Below, in pieces: positions 32,346 through 43,341 of a DNA stretch of 64,000 bases. Origin of the DNA: Protopterus annectens (lineage: Eukaryota > Chordata > Ceratodontiformes > Protopteridae); NCBI RefSeq assembly GCF_019279795.1, contig NC_056733.1:1417363519-1417427518 (forward strand), in the 5' to 3' direction. Both the position numbers and the translations under genes were made by a program. How positions within the stretch are numbered: the stretch's first letter is position 1; each line of letters starts with the position of its first letter. Under the pieces are notes generated by a model, which was not told the DNA's origin, did no database searches, and saw nothing but the letters and a program-made list of their open reading frames with translations.

Positions 32346-35127
32346 AGGTTTAGTTTACTGTGCCTCTGTCTAATAGTGACACGGGAGTAATCCCTGGGAC
32401 AAACCTACGATCCCCCATCCACTTATCGAGATTCTTCTTGAAGAGATTCAGTGAGGTGCTCTGCCTCACATGAACTGGAATTCTATTCCAGAGCGAAGGG
32501 AGCCTCTGGGTTATGAACCTGTCCCTCCAGCAAGTTCTATTTATTTCTGTGCTGAGGTTCAAGTCCCTCGAGCATGTGGCTCTAAGGGATTTAGATTTAC
32601 TGAGGTAGAGCATGTCCATTAATTCTGGATTTGACATAGCTTTGTATGTCAGGCATAGATTGCCTCGAAGTAGGCGGTATGCAACTGAGTAGAGCTGGAG
32701 TTTTTTTAACTGAGCAGCATATGGCATCTGTTTGAGACCCTTGATCCTCTTGGTGAGATACTTTTGGGGTCTTTCTAATTGCTGTAGGTGTCGGGTAAGG
32801 TACATCCCAAAAGGGGCATTGTATTCTATGATGGGCCTGATGAGGGATGAATAAAGGGCACGATTACCTCTCTTGATCTAGATGTGAAACCCTTCGTGAT
32901 GAGGTGGGCTATGTAGAAGGTCTTTCTAACCACTTTGGCAATGTGGTTTTCAAAGGAGAGATTGCTATCAACTTGGGTCCCCAGGTCCCTAATAACTTTC
33001 TCTGTACTTAATGGGTTTCCGCCTATGTGGTAATTTGTGGGCACATTGTTTTTGCCAAAGGGTATGACTATACATTTTTTGGCATTTAGCTTTAAACCAT
33101 GGTGCTGGCACCAGTTATCTGTCTCTGTGAGACCTTTTTGAAGGATGTTTGTGTCAGTTGGAAAGTTGATTATGACGCCCAGTTTGCAGTCATCTGCGAA
33201 CTTGGTGAGCCATAGTCCTCCCACATTTGCCTGTACCTTGGAAAAGTATATACCAAACAAGAGTGGTCCCAGGACAGAACCCTGTGGGATGCCACTTGTG
33301 ACCGGTTTCGAGTCTGACATGGCTCCAGCAACTCTCACTCTGTGGGTTCTGTCTTTGAGCCAGTTTGCGACCCATCTTGTGACATAGGGGTTTATATTTA
33401 AGCTGGATAGCTTATCTATGATGCCCGAGTGGGGTATTGTGTCAAATGCCTTTGCAAGGTCCAGATAGGCTGTGTGGACTACCTTCCCTTCATCTATGGC
33501 TTTGGTGACTGTTTCAAAGAAGTCAACCAGGTTCAAAAGGCAGGCTCTGCCCTTGACAAAGCCGAACTGGGTAGGATCTAGTGTCTGTAGGTCCCCAATG
33601 TCTTTGTTTATGAGCTCCATGATGATCCTCTCCATAGCCTTGTAGACTAAGCTAGTCAGGCTTATGGGGCGATAGTTTCCAGGGTCTGTAGAGGCTCCAC
33701 CTTTGTGGAGTGGGACCACTGTTGCTGTACGCCATTCTGTGGGCACATATCTTGTAGTGAGGCTGAGATTGTATAGCTGTTTTATTTGAGGGATTAGTTC
33801 CTCTTGTAGTTCATGTAGGACGCAACCTGGGACGCCATCTGGTCCCATGGAAGCAGTGTTTTTTGCTTTGGAGAGGGCAGCCTTCACCTGAGCATCTGAG
33901 ATGTTTGGGAGGCAGCCCTCTGCCGGGATAGATACTTGCTCTTTTGGGAAGGGGGAGGGGGAGAAGTTTGCATTGAACCTGTCTGCCAGGATATTGGCGA
34001 TGTCTGTGGGTTCAGTGTATTTTTTGTCGTTTAGAATCAACTCAGAACAAGTCTGGGAGTTGCATCCCAGGTTTCTAACATAACTGAAAAAAGCCTTATG
34101 ATTGTCTTTGGTGTCCTGTGCAATTTTTCTCTCGAAGCTGGCCTTCGAGGATTTTATGAGGGATCGTAATTTTTTGCTAGTACTGATCAGAGATGCCTTC
34201 CCTATTAGGGATTTTGCTCTATCATGTAGTAGCTTCCTCCTTCTGTTGTATCCACCAGACTGGACGCCTGCCTTTGGATGATTGGGTCTTGGTTTTGTTT
34301 GGGATAGCATGATCCATGCATTCCTGGAGATGTCCGTAGAATGCATTTATATAGGATTCTGCGGTTTGGGCTGTAGTTTCCACTGGCCCTGGGGCCTTGA
34401 AGGATTCCACTTTGGTTTTGAGAAGTGAGAAGTTCGCTTTTGAGAAGTTTTTCACTGTGGTTTTCTGGGCTGGGGGTGGGGTCGGGATGTGGACATCCAG
34501 TGAAATTAATTTATGGTCTGATCTTACCAATGAGGGATATACTTGTGGTGTGGAGCATAGAGTCCCCATGTTGGTAATGATCAGGTCTAGTATGTTGTCC
34601 CCTCTTGTGGGAGTAGTGACTAGTTGTTCCATAGCATTTGAGTTTATAATTTCTAGGAATCTTTGGGCTAAGGTGCTGGGGCTTGAGTAGTGCTTCCAGT
34701 CAATGTTTGGGTAGTTGAAGTCGCCCAATATAATGGTGTTCGGAGAGATCTTAATGTTCTCCAATGTTTTCAGGAAAGCCGAATGGGATTCCTGACTTTG
34801 AGAGGGTGGTCTGTAGGATGCTATAAACTGAAAAGCAGTCTTGCCCACTGTTAGTTGCACATGGATAGTCTCCGATACTTCGTGCAATGCCACTAACCTG
34901 GAGGTGTGGATATCCTTGATAAATATGGAAACTCCCCCTCCTTTTGTGGTTCGGTCCGGGTTTTGGGGCCGAAAAGCATGATATGAGGTATAGCCTGATA
35001 GTGCTGGGGTGCTCTCTGGAGCCTTGAACCAGGTTTCTGTCACTGCACAGATATTGATGTTCTCTATACTGAGGAGAGCTTCGAGTGCATGCATCTTGAG
35101 GTTAAGACTTCTGGCGTTTAGCAGCAT
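32346..35127 (-). pseudogene. CR1 ORF2 (endonuclease-RT), nearly complete, two frame lesions
   Basis: On the minus strand, 34222-35127 encodes the endonuclease: LNARSLNLKMHALEALLSI, CAVTETWFKAPE, GGGVSIFIKD, LGDFNYPNIDW (catalytic), ILDLIITNMG and RSDHKLISLD. 32826-34346 encodes linker and RT: VVPLHKGGASTDPGNYRPISL, LDLAKAFDTIPH, GIPQGSVLGPLLFGIYF and TKFADDCKLGV (catalytic DD). 32350-32805 is the C-terminal region, with MYLTRHLQQLERPQKYLTKR and WRDRFITQRLPSLWNRIP. Compared with sister copies, a ~22-nt deletion near 34250 and a 1-nt deletion near 32858 break the frame. It follows ORF1 closely, with the frames overlapping near 35127-35165. Confidence 0.95.
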
Positions 35128-35156
35128 TACCCTTAGTTTCTTGTTCCTTGTACTGT

Positions 35157-36005
35157 CTATGGGGGTGGGTTTGACTTTTGAGCCTTGCCTAAAAAAGGCA
35201 CTATGGGGGTGGCAAGAGCCTTTGCCAATATCCGAAAGCCCAGTGGTGACAGGTGCAAGCCGTCCCTAGCAAAGCAACGTGGCTTGTCAAGCATGTCATC
35301 CCAGGCTGACAGACACTGGATCCCCTTTGAATGACACCAAAATTTTAGCCAATTGTTAAAATCGATCATTTTGTCTTTGTACTGTGGCATCATTCTAGGT
35401 GAGGGTAAGATGCTGCTCAAGGTCAGGGTCATACCAGCCTGGGCTACATGATCAGAGAGCTCCTCTATGTCTCTTTTCATGTAGTCCAAGGAGGTACGTC
35501 TCAGGTCATGTACAATGACTGAGTCATATTTGTATTTGCTTTGGAGTGACCTGAGTGCTTGCGTTATGTGTCGGATCCTAGCACCCGACAGGCAGCTCAC
35601 TGTGACCTTCTCTTTACTCAGCCTGGTGAGCGGGACGTCAGTGTGTCTGACAATAGAGTCACCTATAACAAGAGTATCAGGTGTGTTATTCAGCCTTAAG
35701 GGCTGTGGCTGCTTGGCACACTGACTTTGTGGGTTATGTGCTGTGTGTGTTTTGTTTTGAGGTAGCGTTTGCTTGGATGTCTGCTTTGGAGGTCTCTGTT
35801 GCTTAGGTAGATTTTTATTTAGAGCCTCCGAGTATGCTTTTGTGTATTTATGTGTTTGGTTCACTGATGTGTTGGGACTATGTGATACTGGAATTGTGTT
35901 GTGTGAGGTAACCTTCTCCTCCTGACTGGTTACACCAGTTTTGAGATGAGAGAGCTCAGCCTCCAGTTTGACTAAATAGTTGCATCTCTCACATATATTT
36001 GAACA
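35157..36005 (-). pseudogene. CR1 ORF1 (SGNH esterase-like), 5' truncated
   Basis: The 235-residue minus-strand frame (35157-35864) has TLVIGDSIVRHTDVP (block I GDS), LSGARIRHI, SVIVH followed by a 12-nt deletion that removes part of block III, DYMKRDIEEL, and FARDGLHLSPLGFRIL (block V, D-x-x-H). In the window's other copy (53 kb) block III reads VHVGVIDL, with Ile where the family has Asn. Upstream, 35865-36000 continues as NICERCNYLVKLEAELSHLK, a CxxC plus heptad-like stretch. CR1 ORF1 proteins with esterase domains are known. Homology with the other copy stops at about 36000. Confidence 0.92.
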
Positions 36006-36599
36006 GTGAAATGTAAGTAAAACTATTTATTTTGTGCCTGGAAACTATAGATGATGTGTTATACTTTTTCTACAGTTTGTGAAAAGAAACTAGCATCAGT
36101 TTTGCAAAAGAATTTCAACATTGGTAAAATGATGTATAAACATAGGGAAATCTTCATTCCTATAGATGGTGGTAACCAACAAGAACTGGCAATATGTGTG
36201 GATACATTTTTTTCTGAAATTACAGGAGATAAAATATGATTACAGCTTTTTCCTGTACATATTCTGTAGATTATTATCAGTAAATCTCAAATCCTTTTAA
36301 AGGAAATATGAATAAAATATGATTAATTAATTAGCTGACTGATTAATTGATTGATAAGAAACAAAGGGAGAAAAGGTAACCTAATTACAAAAAGTTAGAG
36401 AAGATAATGTTAAATATTTCAAAAACCTAGACACAAAAGTAGCAGGACTATTTTAGAATAATATGTGATGCAACTGACAATGTGTCTGTACATCAGGGAA
36501 CAGTTACTTAGGAAGTGTGAGACACTTTTGGTGGATGTAGTCTTGTTTTATAGTAATACTGATTTAGGGACCGATTCATTTATTAAAACAGATTTAATA
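36006..36599. other. unassigned sequence
   Basis: Nothing recognised. Confidence 0.4.
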
Positions 36600-36800
36600 C
36601 TTTCTTATCATAAAGAGAAGGGCATCCACGTCAGTCTAGCAATTGACACAGAGAGTTAAGATTCCTCTGGTATGGGTTTTGATTCCCACAGTTCCTATCT
36701 GCCTGGTATATGGCCTTGAGACAGTCACTTAACCATCTCTGGTTGTCTCCAAAAAGGAATTGCATGTCCATGGAGCCTACCTTGTTAACAAATGTGCATT
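36600..36800 (+). repeat. MIR-like CORE-SINE fragment
   Basis: The phrase atggccttgagacagtcacttaaccatctctgg follows the layout of the conserved core of MIR-type SINEs (tgaccttgggcaagtcacttaac), preceded by a B-box-like gttttgattccca at about 36679. No tail seen. Confidence 0.55.
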
Positions 36801-37974
36801 ATTAGGGACCAAGATTTTGTTAAAATTCTATCAATAGATACTAGTCAAAAAACAGGCAGTAGAGACAGACAGGCATATAGATAATAGGTAGGGGAAACGG
36901 CAGAAGGAAGGAAAGTCAACAGTGAGAGTCATTAGAGGAGGTCACTAGGGAAAAAGTCATCAATAAGAAGAATCAAGAGGGATCTGCAGGTAGTATAATG
37001 GTCAGGGAAAAGGACTTGACAAAGATCTATATAGTTCACTCACCCTCAGGGGATAGGAACAAGGAATGAATGAAATAAGGCCATGGGGGGAGAACTGAGG
37101 CAGAAGTTTAGAGAATACAGAAACTTCAACAAATTAATTCAGCACAGCAAGTCAGAAAACATGGTTGGAGGTCTCCAGTTCATTAGAATCAACAGACAAA
37201 CATTGCTAATTGGCTAAAGGACTATCTGAAAGAGACAGGACTGGATGGACACACACATATGCTTTTCAATTAATGAAAGGCAAAAGAGTGAAGAGACTTG
37301 CAAGTTAATCAACTTGAACAACAAATGACTTGTATAAACTGAAACCTTTTTCTTTCTTTAACTTAGTTCTCTAACAAGATATGAACAGAAATAAAAAGGC
37401 TACAAAATACTGAACATTTATTTAGTGTGTTTTCAATTGTTTACAGAGATGTCCGTTAACCTTCTTCTCTTACCAGGTATGGACAAAAAATAGAAAGAGA
37501 CTCGAATCCTGAACATTGTTTTTTATGTTTTATTTTGATTGCAGAGACTGTCCATTCCCTACACACTTTCTTTTCATATAATTATTTTATTTTATTTATT
37601 ATTAATTTTACTTGTTCTGCACATGTCCAAGATATCTTCAAAGAAGTGATGAACAAAGAGAGGACTTGTACAACTACTGTGGAGGTGGTGATATTAACGT
37701 AAGATTTCATCTTGGTACCAGACAATTCAGTAATTACATACCAAGAAAGGCATTGAAAGAACAGATGAATTAAATAGGTTGGTGTGCTGTTTGAAGACAA
37801 TTATATGGATTAAGCTAGAAATCTGTTTTCCAGAAACAGGAAGTTAGGATAGAGTTCGTGTTTATGCCAACAGCCTCAAGGGAAAGTTTAAGGCAAGTAG
37901 AAATCAAAGACTTGCATATATCTCATGGTTCTCCAATAGTAGCATAATTTAGGTGCCGAAGGGCAGTGCATAAT
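36801..37974. other. unassigned sequence
   Basis: No recognised gene or repeat. Confidence 0.4.
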
Positions 37975-38250
37975 TTATTATTATTTATTACTTATTCATT
38001 TATTTGCATTTAGTTACAGAGAAAGTCCAAATGGACATAAAACCCCTTTCCATAGAGGCCTGAGGAGAAAACCACCACATAAAATATAAAAAATACATCT
38101 AAATTAAATGCATACAGTGTACAGTGAAACAAGCGTAACATATACATACAAATCACAGTTGGAAAACCAATATACAGAGTATAGATAATACACAGTATAC
38201 AAAGAAATACTAAGATACAATGGCGGTAAGTTTGAGAAAGATTACAATGG
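37975..38250 (-). repeat. L2-like 3' tail, copy 3
   Basis: The tail block shared with 14.5, 26.2 and 63.4 kb lies at 37975-38080, minus strand: ctcctcaggcctctatgg, then a gactttctctgt-type phrase, then an AAAT-rich end. Confidence 0.55.
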
Positions 38251-38320
38251 CATGATAAAACACTGAGTCAAGGCATAAGTTAAAGGTGGATATAGCATTA
38301 GAGAAAAATGTGTTTAGGGT

Positions 38321-38551
38321 CAGTGTACAGCATTATTTGATAGTAACATAAATCCAAACTGGAACACAGAGATTGGTAGAGAGGGGAGGAAGATGAATGA
38401 AACTAACCAGGAGCAAGAAAATAGTGGAAGAGTTATGCTTTCTTCAAATGGAACTGGAATTTTTTAATGGTTTGTGTTCTTGAGTAGTCTGGTGTGAGAG
38501 GGATTTTTGTGCAATAACTTTGCGATATAACTTGAGTATAAGGATTGGCAG
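38321..38551 (+). repeat. direct repeat left of rRNA pseudogene
   Basis: A 231-bp segment from cagtgtacagcattatttga to aaggattggcag, repeated at 39920-40137 with few substitutions and a 13-14-bp gap. Confidence 0.92.
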
Positions 38552-38717
38552 TTAAATATACAAGAATACAAGATATTGACCAATGGTAATTAAGATATGA
38601 AAGATGAGAGAGCAAGATGGTGTTTGAGTGAGGTTAGATGGGACTTTTAGGGGGGAAAAGTGTTTAGGGATTGATACAGTATTCAGTAAGAAAACTATGA
38701 AAGGACTTGGTATGAAC

Positions 38718-38926
38718 CTGTGGTTCCTGTTGTACTGAGCAGGATTACAATCACAACAACACATCAGCAGTAGGGTAAAACTAACCTGTCTCACAATGGT
38801 CTAAACCCAGCTCACATTCCCTATTAGTGTGTGAACAATCCAGCGCTTGCTGAATTCTGCTTCACAATGATAGGAAGAGCCAACATTGAAGGATCAAAAA
38901 GTAATGTTGCTATGAATGCTTGGCCA

Positions 38927-38967
<41 letters not shown>

Positions 38968-39480
38968 CTGTTTAAAATCCAAAAAGTCAGAAGGATCATG
39001 AGGCCCCTCTTTCACGGTCTGTATTCATACTGAAAATCAAGATCAAGCAAGCTTTTGCCGTTCTGCTCCAAGGGAGGTATCTGTCTTCCCTGAGATTGCC
39101 TTAGGACACCTGTGTTACTCTTTGACAGGTGTACCACCTCAGTCAAACTCCCCATCTGACACTGTTCCCAGAGTGGGTCATGCTCAGATGCCCAGGTGCT
39201 TGGAGCCAGAAGCAAGAGCCCTGGTGGGGCTTGCCTCCCCACCTCACTGGGTAAGTGAAAAAATGATGAGTAGTGGTATTTTATCAGTGGCCAAGGCCTC
39301 CCACTTATTCTATACGTCTTATGTTTCTTCACAGTGCCAAACTAGAGTCAAGCTCAACAGGATCTTCTTTTCCTGCTGATTCTGGCAAGCCTCTTCCCTT
39401 GGATGTGGTTTCACTAGATAGTAGGTAGGAACAGAGGGAATCTCATTCATCCATTCATGCATGTCACTAATTAGATGACA

Positions 39481-39518
<38 letters not shown>

Positions 39519-39664
39519 ATTGTTTACCCACACTTCATAGAATTTCTTCACTTTGACATTAAGAGCACTGCTCAGAAATCACATTGCGTCAACACCCATC
39601 TTGGGCCTTCATGATGCTTTGTTTTAATTAAACAGTTGGATTCCCCCAGTTCGCACCAGTTCTA
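38718..39664 (-). pseudogene. 28S rRNA pseudogene fragment
   Basis: The minus strand matches ~950 nt of the 3' third of vertebrate large-subunit rRNA. Landmarks on the plus strand are ggttcctgttgtactgagca (the sarcin-ricin loop region, altered), agtagggtaaaactaacctg, ccagttatccctgtggtaac, ctgaaaatcaagatcaagc, gtttgacaggtgtacc, cactaattagatga, taccttaagagagtcatag and gctttgttttaattaaacag. Many C-to-T and G-to-A changes and missing GC-rich expansion segments show it is not functional. It sits between two 0.22-kb direct repeats. Confidence 0.95.
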
Positions 39665-39919
39665 ACTGGTAAACTGAGATGGTCTGACTTTTTCAGAGTA
39701 TGAAGAAGCTGGTGTGCTGACAATTATATTACCATTATATTACTTGCAGATCCCTTTCTTATTATAAGAAAAAGTAGAAAGTTAGACTGAGAAAAAGATA
39801 TATGGTGCAAAGCAGTATTCCTGAGGAAGAAAAAAGGGGGGGGGGCATGGAGGAGATAAGAGTATCTATTTTATCTTTAAGGAAGGGAAGAAGCTACATA
39901 GTTGCATAAGAACTTGTTC

Positions 39920-40137
39920 CAGTGTACAGCATTATTTGATATTAACATAAAGCCAAACTGGAACACAAAGATTGGTAGAGAGGGGAGGAAGGTGAATGAA
40001 ACTAACCAGGAGCAAGAAAATAGTGGAAGAGTTATAATTTCTTCAAATGGAACTGGAATTTTTTAATGGTTTGTGTTCTTGAGTAGTCTACTGTGAGAGG
40101 GATTTTTGTGCAATAACTTGAGAATAAGGATTGGCAG
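39920..40137 (+). repeat. direct repeat right of rRNA pseudogene
   Basis: Second copy of the segment at 38321-38551. Followed after 11 bp by a tRNA-headed SINE. Confidence 0.92.
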
Positions 40138-40148
40138 CTATGCTTTTG

Positions 40149-40292
40149 GTATAGGTTCATAAATTAGTACTAAGCTAACTGCCCTTGCGTGCCATTTTAA
40201 GTCTAGCCAATTATCCTTTGTGAGACTCAAAACCTGCCCTTTGTGTTTGTAAGGCAAATATCTTATCCATTAAGCCACTCTCCCAACCCCTA
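40149..40292 (-). mobile_element. tRNA-headed SINE with CR1 3' tail
   Basis: On the minus strand, 40292-40220 looks like a tRNA gene: gagtggcttaatggataag (A-box region) and caggttttgagtctcac (B box), tRNA-Arg-like in wording. It is followed directly by ggctagacttaaaatggc, a cgcaagggcagttagc hairpin, and atttatgaacctat. That second part has the same order as the CR1 3' end in this window (ggctaggctt, hairpin, ATGAACCT). It is ~145 bp in total, suggesting a SINE that uses the CR1 RT. Confidence 0.8.
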
Positions 40293-40599
40293 GAAGGAAC
40301 TAGAAGCAGCTTGTCTTTGGAGTGGATGTTTTTTCTGGTATATATCTATAAAACAGATTTTGCAGTGATAGACATTTGCTAGGGTGATAGGTGATGTGAT
40401 ATTATCTTGCATTTGTATATATTTTAGGTGTAGTGGTAGTCCCATCTATTTTAGTTTACTTTAATACCACAAAGTGGTGGGTCCTGGATAGCATGTTTGC
40501 AGGTAAGTTGGCCACTTTATTGCTGCATTAATCTTGTCTCTTTAGTTTATAAATAGGGAAGGGCAAGGAGTTAGAACTGCAGTTAACAAATATATTTAA

Positions 40600-40985
40600 T
40601 AACTTGACAGAAAAGAACAGGGAAGTTGGAGTACCAATCAGGTCCTGATAACACTTCTGTTAAAGACGAAGGGAGAGACGTTAAAGATAAGTAATTTAAA
40701 CCTAATGCCATTAATTGATGCAGATATCAAAATTTGTATGAAAGTCTTGACAAGGAGGTTAGAAGAATTGCTTCACTTGAAAATTCATGATGGTCAAAAT
40801 GGTTTCTTGCCTAACAGGTCAATCACAACTGTCTGGTGGGCCTTAGCAGCTTTCCCAGAGGAGCAAGGGGTGAAACTTAGAATGTGGACTTGTATTTCGT
40901 ATTTAAAAAGTCTTCAACTCAGTAAAGTTGGGATTTTTTTTTCAGAGTCCTGCAGTAAGTGGAGAGGGTAAAAAGCACCCCAAGT
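40600..40985 (+). pseudogene. L1-like LINE RT fragment
   Basis: The plus frame at 40705-40971 reads IDADIKICMKVLTRRLEEL and HDGQNGFLPNRSI, the N-terminal fingers of an L1-clade RT (usually written N-V-D-x-K-I and Q-x-G-F-x-x-x-R). The upstream sequence at 40620-40700 fits the preceding block. The palm is missing, and homology breaks at about 40980 into another LINE. Confidence 0.7.
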
Positions 40986-41812
40986 TCTTAGGAGTACATA
41001 TCAAGGAACACTTGTCATGGTCCATAAACACAAATTCCATTGTCAAGTGGGCATAACATCTCCATTGTCTGTAGAATGAGAAGAGCAAACCTTCCACCTC
41101 CTGTCTTCACAACCTTCGACAGGGGCACTACAGAAAGCATCTTGTCAAACAGTCTTTCGGTATGGTATGGAAACTGCTCTACTTTGGATCGGAAGTCTCT
41201 CCAAAGGGTGGTGAAAGTGGCCGAGAAAATTATTAGGACCACTCGTCCATCTATTCAAGACCTATACTTGTCTCAATGTCTCAGCAGAGCCACTAAAATA
41301 CTCAGGGACTTCACTCACCCTTCTTATGGACTGTTTTCCTTCCTATCACCTGGCAAGGACTATCACAGTATGCGGTGCAAAACTGCCAGATTCAGTAAGA
41401 CCTTCTTTCCACAAGCCATCAGACTACTCAACTAATAACACGCATGATGATGGCCATCAGGTGTAGCAGATATCTGTGTTGATGAGAACTCATTGTTGTG
41501 CAATAACTCAAATGCGAGTCTCAACTCATATTTTGGTGCAATAAACTTCTGATGCAAAACTAGCTTTCTTGTGCAATACTGATAACTGTTGGAATTCTAT
41601 GCAATAATGTACTTGTTTACATTCGTAAAACGTTTTTGGGTGTTATGTCTGTAATCTTTTGATGTGAAGTATAATGTATGTTGTAATACTACTTGTGATG
41701 TTTTGCACATTGACTCTGGAGAAATTAAATTCTGTTCAATTTGTGCTGCTGTGTGAAGTCTGAATGACAATAAAGTTCACTTTGACTTTGACTTTGACTA
41801 AAGGCTAGGAAC
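40986..41812 (+). pseudogene. LINE C-terminal fragment with 6-bp 3' tail
   Basis: Plus frame 41040-41435 reads VWYGNCSTLDRKSLQRVVKVAEKII, then SLQDLY-type and CLSRATKILRD blocks, and ends KTFFPQAIRLLN. This is the C-terminal region of a Jockey-superfamily LINE common in fish. After the stop, an untranslated part ends gaatgacaataaag and a (TTTGAC)n tail at 41778-41800. The clade is uncertain (L2/Rex-like). It seems joined to the L1-like fragment at about 40980. Confidence 0.75.
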
Positions 41813-42489
41813 TTTGAAGAGAAGTGTTTGGATGGACTATGATCCTATATATTTAGTTTACTTTTAGTGTATTTCTTAATGAGGGTGCTCTCTGAACTAA
41901 GAATTATAGTGAGGGGTATGTAAATAGGCTGTCCTGTTCCACTTGGGTGATTTCTGTTTGCAATAGAGGAACTGGCTGGGAAAATCATACAATATTTATA
42001 AAGCATTAAGGAAAACATACAGGTAAGAAGTTAATTCTTTTCTAGGCAGCTGATACTGAGTTAGACTTTGGCCGGTGTGATTGTGGAGTATCTTCCAGGT
42101 CTCTGGAGTTGACACTGGGTTGAAAGGTAACATGAAATGATCAGTAGGGTTGACACCTGCCAGGAAATTTTCCTGACAGTCAGTAAATCAGGGTTTCTGT
42201 CAGGAAATCCACTTCTGGTAAGTACTTGAAAGATATTTTGAATGATTATGAGAGCTAACATATTTCTGAGGTATGTTTCATAAAATAGATGCTGTTTCAT
42301 GTGGATTCCCTGTCTGTGTTTACGTGTAGTATGAAAGCAATAACCATTGTGACATACTTGGTGAAATGTGTGGGAGGTATGATGGCAAAGTGTATAAAAA
42401 TGTATCTAAGACAAACAGTTTGGCCATCATTTCTGCCACATTCTATCACTGTCAAACATCAGCATTGTACACAATAAGTGGCTATTTTT
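41813..42489. other. unassigned sequence
   Basis: Nothing recognised. Confidence 0.4.
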
Positions 42490-42499
42490 TGGTGATCTA

Positions 42500-42720
42500 G
42501 GAAACGTGGAAAAGGAATACATCACTGTTTCAGTGGCACAGGGAGTAGTTTTTGCCATCTCAAAGCTCTTGTCTTCGTGTCTGAGTTCTTGGCTGTGGCT
42601 TCATCTGTGTGGAGTCTCCCATGTTCTCCCTGTCTCTATGTGGGTTTTATTCAGGTACTCTTGTTTTCTTAAATAAACCAAAGACATGTCATAGGTAAAC
42701 TGGTGCTGTTTCAATTTACC
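42500..42720 (+). repeat. tRNA-headed SINE, fish-like tail
   Basis: Plus strand: A-box-like cagtggcacagggagtag and a weak B box (gtgtctgagttctt). Then tgtgtggagtctcccatg, ttctccctgtctctatgtgg and caaagacatgtcataggtaa follow. The order resembles a SINE widespread in fish. It shares the head and the gtgtggagtct phrase with the SINEs at 27.8, 43.1 and 47.4 kb. Confidence 0.7.
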
Positions 42721-42737
42721 TGTGGAAAACATGGTTT

Positions 42738-42797
42738 TGTGTGTGTGTTTGTGTGTGTATACATACATACATACATACATAAATACATACATTTAAA
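42738..42797 (-). repeat. (TG)n and (ATGT)n, LINE 3' tail
   Basis: Short (GT)n, then ATAC/ATGT tetramers. On the minus strand the (ATGT)n tract would end the LINE at 42.8-47.4 kb. Confidence 0.75.
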
Positions 42798-43055
42798 TAT
42801 TTCAAGCACTGGCGTTAATGTCCTTCTAGCATGCCAATATAACAAAAAAACTTGTTCCCACAATAAGTGCACAGCCTTTTCTTAAAAATATCTAAACTAG
42901 TACTTGCTTTAATGTATTTTGGTAGTCTGTTCCATGCATCAGCTGCTCTCTCAGAGAACCATTTAGTACAAATCTCATTCCTATGGAATCTTCTCCATAG
43001 GTTGCTTAATGATTCTCTACTACTTTTTCATAACCCAAACATTCACAGAGTTAGT

Positions 43056-43341
43056 TGTCTCTAAAAAAAGTCTTTTGGCTTTTCCTGGTTAGGGTTTGCC
43101 GCAGCAGAACTCTGGTCTGCTCATGACTGGCAGTGAATTTTGTATGGTGCCAAGTTACCAGCCCGACACCCAACCTTCAAAGAATGCATGCCAATTCACT
43201 CTCACACCTACCTGCATGTCTTTAACATCAATCGACCATGGGGAGGACATGCAGACTCCACACAGAAGGCGCTCCAGTCAAGAATCAAACGGGATAACCT
43301 CTTGCTGTGAGGTGACAACACTAACTGCTACTGTCTCTAAA
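43056..43341 (-). mobile_element. tRNA-derived SINE with 10-bp target-site duplication
   Basis: Same SINE family and orientation as at 27.8 kb. The head at the right has cctcacagcaagagg and cccgtttgattct; the tail at the left has a gcggcaaaccctaacc-type phrase and ggaaaagccaaaagac. The duplication tgtctctaaa is perfect at 43056-43065 and 43332-43341. It sits inside the LINE C-terminal region, so it is younger than that LINE. Confidence 0.9.

Noticed and set aside
33145..33387. Plus-strand open frames across the CR1 RT (also 35009-35269, 50782-51042)
   Set aside because: Antisense shadows of the minus-strand LINE genes; the same shadow recurs in each copy.
38718..39664. Functional rDNA unit
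   Set aside because: Only ~950 nt, with changes in the sarcin-ricin loop and loss of expansion segments; no 18S, 5.8S or spacer nearby.
40705..41435. One continuous LINE from L1-like RT to C-terminal region
   Set aside because: RT fingers fit the L1 clade while the C-terminal part and 6-bp tail fit a Jockey-type LINE, and the palm is missing; two fragments are more likely.
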